This document shows, piece by piece, positions 24,933 through 30,407 of a stretch of DNA of 30,407 nt; the stretch's first letter is position 1; each line of letters opens with the position of its first letter. The notes under the pieces were generated by a model, which had not been told where the DNA came from, did no database searches, and was given only the letters and a program-made list of their open reading frames with translations. Location: contig DATJHM010000060.1 in assembly GCA_035493895.1 (NCBI GenBank), positions 1 to 30,407 of the forward strand, given 5' to 3'. Both the position numbers and the translations under genes were made by a program. This DNA is from DATJHM01 sp035493895 (GTDB taxonomy: Bacteria > Chloroflexota > Ktedonobacteria > Ktedonobacterales > Ktedonobacteraceae).

Positions 24933-25889
24933 GTGTCATTACGTAGTTTAGCGAACTCGTCGCTGCAATTTATCCTCTTTGGAGGTAAAGGTGGCGTTGG
25001 GAAAACGACGATGGCCGTAGCAACGGCTATCGAACTCGCAAAATCGCAGAAGGTACTCATCTTTACGACTGATCCGGCTCCATCACTGGCAGATAGCTTT
25101 GGTCAACCGGTTAGCGACGTACCTACTGCGATTGCGAACACCCCAAATCTCTTTGCTTTAGAGATCAATGCCAGGAAAGTCCTGGCAGAATTTCAGGAGG
25201 AATACGGCAGCGAAATCCTGGACATCCTGGAACAGGGAACCTACCTGGCCGATGAAGAAGTGGAAGAACTCTTTCACCTGGAAATTCCAGGTCTGGACGA
25301 GGTGATGAGTTTCAAGAAGATTATCGATTTTATGGAGAATTCAGACTATCAGCTCTATCTTGTTGATACTGCACCTACCGGGCATACACTCCGACTGCTC
25401 ATGTTGCCAGATCTTTTAGATAACTGGATCAAGTTTTTAGCGACGCTTCGCTGGAAGTATCATACGATAGTGAGGCGCTTTGCCAGGCAAGAGCGTATTG
25501 AACGTGCCGATAAATTTCTCCTGGAAATGAAAAAGACCGTGAAGAAGGTGAAAACGCTCTTGCAAAACAGAGAGAAAACAGAGTTTGTGGTGGTGACTAT
25601 TGCTGAAAGGATGGCCGTCTCCGAAACCGAAGATCTCATCAAGAGCCTGGAGCAAATGCACATCCCTTCTCATCATATTATCATCAACAATATCTTCCCA
25701 CCTGACGAGTCTCAATTTGTCAGGCAGAGGAGGCACGCTCAAGCGCATTATATACAGGCAATGAAAGAGCAATTTCGTACCCACACTTTCACTGAGGTTG
25801 TTCTACAACCAACGGAAATCCAGGGTATTGCCAATCTGCAACTGTTAGGCACACAGTTGTTTTCCGAAACTAGAAAAGAGGGAAAGTGA
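24933..25889 (+). CDS. ArsA/Get3-like ATPase in the gas vesicle operon
   Basis: A 318-residue P-loop ATPase of the ArsA/Get3 branch. It has GGKGGVGKTT (17-26), switch I TDPAPSLADSFG (46-57), where His of the usual DPAHS is Pro50, PGLDEV (119-124), and switch II VDTAPTGHTLRLL (144-156). There is no cysteine in the whole protein, so it lacks both the metal-binding Cys of arsenite-pump ArsA and the zinc CxxC of Get3. It is a single-ATPase form that probably dimerises. No arsenic genes are near. It lies 9 bases after a GvpF/L gene and 3 bases before GvpG, so it is part of the gas-vesicle machinery. A role in shielding or delivering the very hydrophobic GvpA-type proteins, as Get3 does for tail-anchored proteins, is an attractive inference. 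GTG start with GGAGGGT upstream. Confidence 0.88.
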   Translation: MSLRSLANSSLQFILFGGKGGVGKTTMAVATAIELAKSQKVLIFTTDPAPSLADSFGQPVSDVPTAIANTPNLFALEINARKVLAEFQEEYGSEILDILEQGTYLADEEVEELFHLEIPGLDEVMSFKKIIDFMENSDYQLYLVDTAPTGHTLRLLMLPDLLDNWIKFLATLRWKYHTIVRRFARQERIERADKFLLEMKKTVKKVKTLLQNREKTEFVVVTIAERMAVSETEDLIKSLEQMHIPSHHIIINNIFPPDESQFVRQRRHAQAHYIQAMKEQFRTHTFTEVVLQPTEIQGIANLQLLGTQLFSETRKEGK

Positions 25890-25892
25890 GCC

Positions 25893-26129
25893 ATGTTTCT
25901 CGTTGATGATTTACTCATAGGACTTCCCATAAAAGGATTAGTGGGCATTCTTCAGAAAATTGCAGAAATGGCTGAAGATGAGTTAACTGACGGCGCTAAA
26001 ATAAGAGAGGAGCTACAACTCCTCCTGGTTTTGTATGAAACCGATCAAATAAGCGAAGAAGAGTATGAAAGAAGGGAAAGCGCGCTTCTGGAACGCCTCA
26101 CCATGATGAGGGATGAGGAAAATGACTGA
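25893..26129 (+). CDS. gvpG: Gas vesicle protein GvpG
   Basis: A 78-residue GvpG: LLIGLPIKGLVGILQKIAEM, then AEDELTDGAKIREELQ and YETDQISEEEYERRESALLERL, which match the family end to end. GvpG is a small helical assembly factor that binds GvpF/L and other Gvp proteins. It lies 3 bases after the ArsA-like gene, with GAAAG upstream, and closes this operon. A long inverted repeat (26138-26210) follows and separates it from the convergent GvpO gene. Length is normal. Confidence 0.92.
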   Translation: MFLVDDLLIGLPIKGLVGILQKIAEMAEDELTDGAKIREELQLLLVLYETDQISEEEYERRESALLERLTMMRDEEND

Positions 26130-26137
26130 CAGAGAAC

Positions 26138-26210
26138 ACTGGCGGGAGGGTTAAGTCTCAGGGCAAGCGATGGAGGGCTCAGCGCCTCGAACGTTGCCCG
26201 TACCGCCAGT
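26138..26210. terminator. Nested inverted repeats between convergent gvpG and gvpO
   Basis: ACTGGCGG (26138-26145) pairs with CCGCCAGT (26203-26210). Inside it GGGCAA (26161-26166) pairs with TTGCCC (26194-26199), and GAGG/CCTC (26173-26176, 26185-26188) pair at the core. No U-run follows on either side, so it is either a two-way stop/stabiliser for the convergent transcripts or a structured RNA element. Confidence 0.45.
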
Positions 26211-26261
26211 TCAATCAATGCGCTACGCCGCCGCTTCGCGTGCATGCTCTTCCTTTCTGCT

Positions 26262-26537
26262 TTATACTTCTGTTTCTTCCTCTAACTTTTCATCGTCCTT
26301 CAACTGTTTATAGCCACAAATTTCCTGGTCAGCGTTCAACTTGACGGCATAACGCTGTGCATCAAACACCCGATGTCCTGGTAGTTTATAGCTCCTTTCG
26401 ACCACCTCAGCTTCGGCGATCCAACCTCCTCCATCCACATCCATCATTCCGGTCACTCTGACACTTTCACCACTCTCTTTCACTTCAAGCGCATCTCTCA
26501 GAAATTGCTTTACTTTGTCTATCATGCCATTCAGCAT
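26262..26537 (-). CDS. gvpO: Gas vesicle protein GvpO
   Basis: A 91-residue GvpO. The conserved stretch GGGWIAEAEVVERSYKLPG (36-54), followed by VFDAQRYAVKLNADQEICGY, corresponds to the family core (GGW...EVVE...Y.V.LD..G...GY). GvpO is required for gas vesicle formation in haloarchaea and is common in actinobacterial clusters. Archaeal GvpO has a longer charged N-terminus, whereas this form is the short, core-only type. AAGGGGGTAAAG precedes the ATG, and the gene lies 28 bases after the CDC48-like gene as the last of the gvpA operon. The C-terminus is acidic. Confidence 0.88.
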   Translation of the reverse strand: MLNGMIDKVKQFLRDALEVKESGESVRVTGMMDVDGGGWIAEAEVVERSYKLPGHRVFDAQRYAVKLNADQEICGYKQLKDDEKLEEETEV

Positions 26538-26565
26538 TTATCTTTACCCCCTTTCCAAAGCAACG

Positions 26566-28680
26566 TTATCCCTGTCTGATACTTTTCATTGCCTCCTTAA
26601 AGTGTTCTTCTCGAACAATGAGTTGCTCTAAATCAGCCTCTTCGCATGCTAAAAACTCGCGGATAGCCAGGAGACTTGCCTTCTGACAGAGCGAAGCAAT
26701 ATCTGCCCCTACCCACCCCTCAGTCTCCTGAGCAAGGCTTTCTAGCTTGACCTTACGTTCCAGCGGCTTCCCTCGTGTATGAACCTTCAATATTTCTTGC
26801 CGCGTTGCAACATCAGGTTTCGGCAGCTCAACCACAATATCAAATCGCCCCGGCCTGCGCATGGCCGGATCTATTAAATCCACTCTATTGGTACTCGCCA
26901 GTACCAGTACCCCCTTCAATTCTTTGATCCCGTCCATCTCCGTTAAAAATTGAGCGGTAACACGCTCTGTGACCTGATCGCTCATTACCCTTCCTCGTTG
27001 GGGAACCAGCGTCTCTATCTCATCAAAAAACAGGATACAGGGAGCAGCCTGTCGCGCCTTTTTGAAAACCTCGCGCAGGCCCCGTTCACTCTCCCCAATA
27101 TAGCGAGAGAGAAGTTCTGGGCCAGAAATAGCAATAAAATTCACACCTGATTCTTTTGCAATTGCCCTGGCCGCCAGCGTTTTCCCTGTTCCCGGCTCAC
27201 CAGTTAAGAGAATTCCTTTCACTGGATTGGTGTGCGCCTTTGCATAGACATCGGGATGATATAAAGGATTCTTTATAGTCTCTATGAGCATCTGTTTGAT
27301 CTCATCCAGCCCACCTATTTCAGAAAAACCTACCTCCGGAATTTCGGTAAAAACCTCACGAATGGCGGATGGTTCAATCTCTCGCAATGCGTTCAAGAAA
27401 TCTTCCATATTGACGAGTAGAGAAAGCACATCCTCCTCCGGCAGTGCTCCTCGCTCAAAGTCAATTTTCGGCATCAGGCGGCGAATAGCATACATTGCGG
27501 CCTCTCGTGCCAGAGCAGCGATATCTGCGCCCACAAAACCATGAGTGACAAACGCCAGCCGTTCAAGGTCCACATCATCTGCAAGAGGAATGTCTCTGGT
27601 GTGAATGGTAAGAATCTCTTTCCGGTTGTTTTTATCCGGGATCGGGATCACAATTTCCCGGTCAAAGCGACCTGGACGACGCAGAGCCGGGTCCAGGGCA
27701 TTAGGGATATTCGTTGCCCCGATAATAATCACCTGGCCTCGCTCTTCCAGACCATCCATGAGCGCCAGGAGTTGCGCGACCACTCTCCGCTCAACCTGCT
27801 TTTCGCCACCTAACTCTTCTCTTTTTGGCGCAATGGCATCCAGCTCATCCAAAAACAAGATGGCTGGCGCGTGTTGTTTCGCTTTCTCAAAGACGCTGCG
27901 AAGATGAGCCTCGGACTCGCCATAAAATTTATGCATGATCTCTGGCCCGGAGAGATGAAAGAAGCTGGCATCAGTCTCATTTGCAATGACTTTTGCAATC
28001 AACGTCTTTCCACACCCTGGAGGTCCATGCAGGAGCACGCCTTTGGGAGGATCAACCCCCAGACGAGCAAAAACATGCGGAAAGCGCAGTGGCAGCTCAA
28101 TCATCTCTCTGATACGCTTGACCTGATCACCTAACCCACCAATGTCTTCATAGGTCAGACGTACTTCTGCTGCCTTTCCTTCGCCGATGATGGTAATGGA
28201 GGTTTGTGGCGTTACCAGCACAGCTCCGGCAGGGGTAGTATCTACTACTTTGAAATCTTGCTTCTTTGTACCCAGAAAGGTCGTTTGCACTCTATCCCCA
28301 CGCATAACCGGGATAGTAGCTAGCTGCCTTGAAAGGTAGGCCTGATCGGTCGCTGTTCTATCAATGAAAGTGAGAGGAGAAAGGGAAATTCTTCTTGCCG
28401 GTACGACGGTGGCCTTGCTCAGCTTTACTTGCTCATCAATGCCCGCCTGCGCATTTTCTCGAATGATGCCATCAATCTGAACGATGTTCCGTCCGCGCTC
28501 CTCACGAAAGGTCGGCATGATTTTCACCATCGTTTCTCGCTTGCCCTTCAGACTCACGATCTCTCCCGGGTCATCGATGCCTAGAGTTGCCATCATTTCT
28601 GGGTCAATCCGAGCAATACCACGCCCGACATCACGAGGATTTGCTTCCGCGACTTTCATTTGAATGGTCATGTTCGTCAT
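26566..28680 (-). CDS. CDC48/VAT-type double AAA ATPase in the gvp operon
   Basis: A 704-residue AAA unfoldase. An N-terminal double-psi-barrel domain starts KVAEANPRDVGRGIARIDPE (about 9-28). D1 has Walker A GPPGCGKT (219-226), Walker B LFLDELD (275-281) and the arginine motif RRPGRFD (334-340). D2 has Walker A GEPGTGKT (494-501), Walker B LFFDEIE (550-556) and RRPGRFD (608-614). Pore loops read KFYGESE (D1) and RYIGESE (D2). All catalytic parts look intact. Such ATPases pull apart complexes or unfold proteins. Most gvp clusters instead carry the MoxR-type AAA protein GvpN, absent here, so this enzyme may fill that place; that is inference. The start overlaps the GvpH gene by 50 bases, and an internal ATG at residue 4 or 8 could be the real start. 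In the gvpA operon between gvpH and gvpO. Confidence 0.92.
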   Translation of the reverse strand: MTNMTIQMKVAEANPRDVGRGIARIDPEMMATLGIDDPGEIVSLKGKRETMVKIMPTFREERGRNIVQIDGIIRENAQAGIDEQVKLSKATVVPARRISLSPLTFIDRTATDQAYLSRQLATIPVMRGDRVQTTFLGTKKQDFKVVDTTPAGAVLVTPQTSITIIGEGKAAEVRLTYEDIGGLGDQVKRIREMIELPLRFPHVFARLGVDPPKGVLLHGPPGCGKTLIAKVIANETDASFFHLSGPEIMHKFYGESEAHLRSVFEKAKQHAPAILFLDELDAIAPKREELGGEKQVERRVVAQLLALMDGLEERGQVIIIGATNIPNALDPALRRPGRFDREIVIPIPDKNNRKEILTIHTRDIPLADDVDLERLAFVTHGFVGADIAALAREAAMYAIRRLMPKIDFERGALPEEDVLSLLVNMEDFLNALREIEPSAIREVFTEIPEVGFSEIGGLDEIKQMLIETIKNPLYHPDVYAKAHTNPVKGILLTGEPGTGKTLAARAIAKESGVNFIAISGPELLSRYIGESERGLREVFKKARQAAPCILFFDEIETLVPQRGRVMSDQVTERVTAQFLTEMDGIKELKGVLVLASTNRVDLIDPAMRRPGRFDIVVELPKPDVATRQEILKVHTRGKPLERKVKLESLAQETEGWVGADIASLCQKASLLAIREFLACEEADLEQLIVREEHFKEAMKSIRQG

Positions 28681-29233
28681 GGGATCGTTTGCTCATTCTT
28701 ATCTCTAAAACACCGTTCTTGTATTTACTCGTTACGGTGCTACCATCCACGTCGCCCGGTAAAACGACTTCCCCGGAGTAGTTGCGATTTCTATTCGCCG
28801 CAGAAAGCAGTAAGATATCGCCATTGACCTCGATATGAATATCTTCCTCTTCTACACCAGGAAGTTCAATAATTACCAGGACATGGGATTCTTCATCAAA
28901 CACATCAACGATGGGTTGTATCTCTTCCTCAACGATTGACTCTCGCGATGGTCCTCGCTTCTCTCGAGGCTCTCTCCTCTCGCCAGAAGAATCAAATTCC
29001 AGCGGCTCACTGAGGCCCGTTTTGATAGAGAACTTGAAGCCTGCCTTCAAACGCCCCGAAGGATCAGTGATCTCGCCTTCTCGTTCACTTTTCTCATCTT
29101 CCAGGCTGGCCACTAAATCAATGAGATTGCCAATACCACGGACCAGGCCAATAATGGATTTCGGCTTATTACCGGAATCTACACTTTCTTCCTTCGCCGC
29201 CCGCCTGTTAAGATCTTCTTCCTTTTCTGGCAT
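28631..29233 (-). CDS. gvpH: Gas vesicle protein GvpH (Hsp20-type small heat-shock protein)
   Basis: A 200-residue protein. The N-terminal half has the GvpH-like segment GLVRGIGNLIDLVASLEDE (29-47), which is shared by GvpH proteins of haloarchaea and actinobacteria. The C-terminal half (about 108-185) is an alpha-crystallin domain: PIVDVFDEESHVLVIIELPG, then EVNGDILLLSA and YKNGVLEIRMSK. GvpH is a small heat-shock protein that binds GvpA and prevents aggregation. The tail is Ser/His/Asp-rich. GAGGAAG precedes the ATG. It follows gvpA on the same strand, with about 320 bases between that may hold a broken gene, and its end overlaps the CDC48-like gene. Confidence 0.88.
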   Translation of the reverse strand: MPEKEEDLNRRAAKEESVDSGNKPKSIIGLVRGIGNLIDLVASLEDEKSEREGEITDPSGRLKAGFKFSIKTGLSEPLEFDSSGERREPREKRGPSRESIVEEEIQPIVDVFDEESHVLVIIELPGVEEEDIHIEVNGDILLLSAANRNRNYSGEVVLPGDVDGSTVTSKYKNGVLEIRMSKRSHDEHDHSNESRGSKSS

Positions 29234-29242
29234 ACTACTTCC

Positions 29243-29596
29243 TCAATGTTTCTCTTTTCTGTTCTTTCTTCCTCTTCTTTCACTGCTAGCAAATGGTAGC
29301 GCCGGGATTTGGGCCGCCAGGCGTTCACTCACGTCACCGAAAAACGCTCGAGAACGCCTGAATCCAGCCGCATAGTTGTTTTGGAGATACTCCGCTTACT
29401 GTTTCTCTGGAGCAGAAGCCATTGCTTCCCGTATGATCCGGGCAATAAGGGATCGTATCTCCATTACGTTTTCAGGAAGAATTCTATCTCCTGGCTGTCC
29501 AATAACACGCCAGATTGTGTTCGACCTGCATTGAGCACACAAAATTATGCCATTACGCTTCAGCCGCCGTTGCAGTGAGGCCGATCGCTTCGGCAT
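29243..29596 (-). pseudogene. Possible interrupted small gene between gvpA and gvpH
   Basis: An open frame starts at 29596 (MPKRSASL...), overlapping the end of gvpA by 44 bases, and reaches a TAA at 29396-29398 after 66 codons. The same frame then stays open for 50 more codons to a TGA at 29243-29245, with protein-like sequence (NYAAGFRRSRAFFGDVSERL, then AAQIPALPFASSE). The first part has a CAQC pair. This may be one gene broken by a single stop, two small genes, or chance. I recognise no family. Confidence 0.3.
29318..29360. repeat. 9-base inverted repeat downstream of gvpA
   Basis: CAGGCGTTC (29318-29326) and GAACGCCTG (29352-29360) pair perfectly with a 25-base loop. On the gvpA-gvpH transcript it could be a stabilising or attenuating hairpin that keeps gvpA mRNA high relative to the downstream genes. 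Confidence 0.35.
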
Positions 29597-29765
29597 ATTT
29601 CAGGTACGTTGCAACAGAAGCGACGACAACCCTCGCTTCAACAGTCAAAATTTCGATTCCAACTAAAGAGATTCTGACCCAGGCATCAATCACGATTCCT
29701 TTATCAAGAATGCGGTCGAGTACCTCTGCCAGGCTAGACGATGCGGGTACCTTATCTACAGGCAT
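29553..29765 (-). CDS. gvpA: Gas vesicle major structural protein GvpA
   Basis: A 70-residue GvpA, almost canonical in length and sequence: SSSLAEVLDRILDKGIVID (9-27), AWVRISLVGIEILTVEAR, then VVVASVATYLKYAEAIGL. This small hydrophobic protein stacks into the ribs of the gas-filled shell. There is an excellent ribosome site (AAAGGGAGGAATAAAC) before the ATG. It is first in the minus-strand operon that continues with GvpH, the CDC48-like ATPase and GvpO. It is the only clear GvpA in the window; the other two family members are GvpJ (20461) and the GvpS half of the fusion (20850). No long shell-strengthening GvpC is seen. Confidence 0.95.
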   Translation of the reverse strand: MPVDKVPASSSLAEVLDRILDKGIVIDAWVRISLVGIEILTVEARVVVASVATYLKYAEAIGLTATAAEA

Positions 29766-30062
29766 GTTTATTCCTCCCTTTTGTACGACAAAAACTTCCT
29801 GTTGCTAGATTCCTTCGTCCATCAAGACACAACGTTTGTCTTCTCTTTCTTATCTCTAATTTAGGACACGTTGCTTATCGAGAATACGTTACAATAATAC
29901 GAGATTATGTTCGACTTTTTTCATAGTCCACTCTCAAAAAATGTGTATATAGACGAAATGCGATTTCCCTGAAGAAGAGAATATTCACAGATAAAAACAG
30001 GATCATGTTATTTTTTACATAAATTATTCAAAAACAAATATCTATTATTAAACAAAAAAATC

Positions 30063-30133
30063 TACAAAGACGAGTTTATGTGTACTACTATAAAATAGAA
30101 ATATCTGTTATAATTTAATTCGTACAAAGACGA
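30063..30133 (+). repeat. Two TACAAAGACGA direct repeats around a promoter element
   Basis: TACAAAGACGA occurs at 30063-30073 and again at 30123-30133, exactly 60 bases apart, on either side of the extended -10 at 30106-30114. They may be binding sites for a regulator. Confidence 0.35.
30106..30114 (+). promoter_or_regulatory. Extended -10 promoter element
   Basis: TGTTATAAT fits an extended -10 (TG, one base, TATAAT) on the plus strand. No -35 match is seen at 16-18 bases, as is usual for extended -10 promoters. It points to the gene at 30341 with a leader of about 220 bases. Confidence 0.45.
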
Positions 30134-30340
30134 CCGGGAGCTGAGCCAATTTTATGCGCAAGATCCTGTAGTATATCTGGCCGTTCTCAAGCATCACAAT
30201 TGAAGAAATCTGTCAGAAGAAGAGAAATCAGAACAAATGAGTGTTGCATGTGTAGAGAGGGAGAATATACCTGCCTCTCATGAAGATTCTGGCGGGCGAA
30301 TACAATATCTATTGCATCTTTTATGAAAGAGGAGGTGGAC

Positions 30341-30407
30341 ATGAGTTCCGAAGATCCGCATAATACTCACCCATCCAGAGGAGCCCATGGGCGCAAAGGA
30401 ACTCGTG
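30341..30407 (+). CDS. Start of an unidentified protein (runs off window)
   Basis: ATG at 30341 with a strong ribosome site (AGAGGAGGTGG) 5 bases upstream. Only 22 residues are inside the window: MSSEDPHNTHPSRGAHGRKG and then TR. They are polar, with no signal peptide, and too few to assign a family. It is transcribed away from gvpA. Confidence 0.55.
   Translation, partial: MSSEDPHNTHPSRGAHGRKGTR

Larger units (their letters stand above)
29766..30340. other. Divergent AT-rich region, gvpA / next gene
   Basis: These 575 bases lie between divergent starts at 29765 (gvpA) and 30341. Bases 29927-30125 are very AT-rich. Possible gvpA -10 boxes (TATTAT, CATAAT on the minus strand, about 29900-29920) lack good -35 partners. 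A plus-strand extended -10 and a pair of 11-base direct repeats are listed separately. I see no convincing gene. Confidence 0.5.

Noticed and set aside
24933..25889. Arsenite efflux ATPase ArsA
   Set aside because: The protein has no cysteine and only one ATPase half, and there are no ars genes nearby; its operon is gas-vesicle.
30136..30198. Short open stretch (ELSQFYAQDPVVYLAVLKHHN-like, in part) upstream of 30341
   Set aside because: No start codon or ribosome site and only about 26 codons; no family recognised.
1..30407. tRNA, rRNA, CRISPR array, insertion sequence or phage genes
   Set aside because: I looked on both strands and saw no supporting signature for any of these.

Overview
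The window reads like a bacterial chromosome of moderate G+C with good Shine-Dalgarno sites. Its two main blocks are a capsule/exopolysaccharide operon and a gas-vesicle (gvp) gene cluster. The mix of a Wzx/Wzy-type polysaccharide locus, a nonribosomal peptide synthetase start, a GH172 enzyme, and an actinobacterial/Bacillus-like gvp set (A, F/L, G, H, J, K, O, S) with unusual fusions suggests a filamentous Chloroflexota of the Ktedonobacteria type. That placement is inference from gene content, not a database result; no rRNA or other marker gene is present.

Region 1 (1-13994, all minus strand). Transcription runs right to left. First come an aminotransferase, an oxidoreductase and a UDP-sugar dehydrogenase, overlapping by 13 and 1 bases. 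A glycosyltransferase (4-base overlap), a polyprenyl-phosphate sugar-1-phosphate transferase, a Wzz/BY-kinase protein, a Wzy/WaaL-type polymerase or ligase and a Wzx-type flippase follow. The start of an NRPS-type condensation domain lies 62 bases further on and runs off the window. A left-handed beta-helix acetyltransferase (13395-13994) lies 875 bases upstream, across a gene-free stretch rich in palindromes. Together the dehydrogenase, oxidoreductase, aminotransferase and acetyltransferase match the WbpA/B/E/D steps from UDP-GlcNAc to UDP-2,3-diacetamido-2,3-dideoxy-glucuronic acid.

Region 2 (13995-17738). A GH172 (DUF2961) protein on the plus strand converges on an APC-family amino-acid permease, with a strong hairpin terminator between them.

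Region 3 (17739-20354, plus strand). Two adjacent, apparently paralogous helical proteins of unknown function are followed by a very charged Lys/Glu/Gln-rich protein with a small folded C-terminal domain.

Region 4 (20461-29765). The gas-vesicle cluster has three transcription units. Minus strand 23848 to 20461: a GvpF/L with a C-terminal J domain, a coiled-coil GvpF/L, a GvpS-GvpK fusion and a GvpJ with a heptad-repeat tail. Plus strand 24162 to 26129: GvpF/L, an ArsA/Get3-like ATPase and GvpG. Minus strand 29765 to 26262: GvpA, a possibly broken small gene, GvpH (Hsp20), a CDC48-type double AAA ATPase and GvpO. I see no GvpN or GvpC. The distinctive feature is that four protein-quality-control modules (J domain, small heat-shock protein, CDC48 unfoldase, Get3-like ATPase) sit inside one gas-vesicle locus. 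A further gene starts at 30341 and leaves the window.
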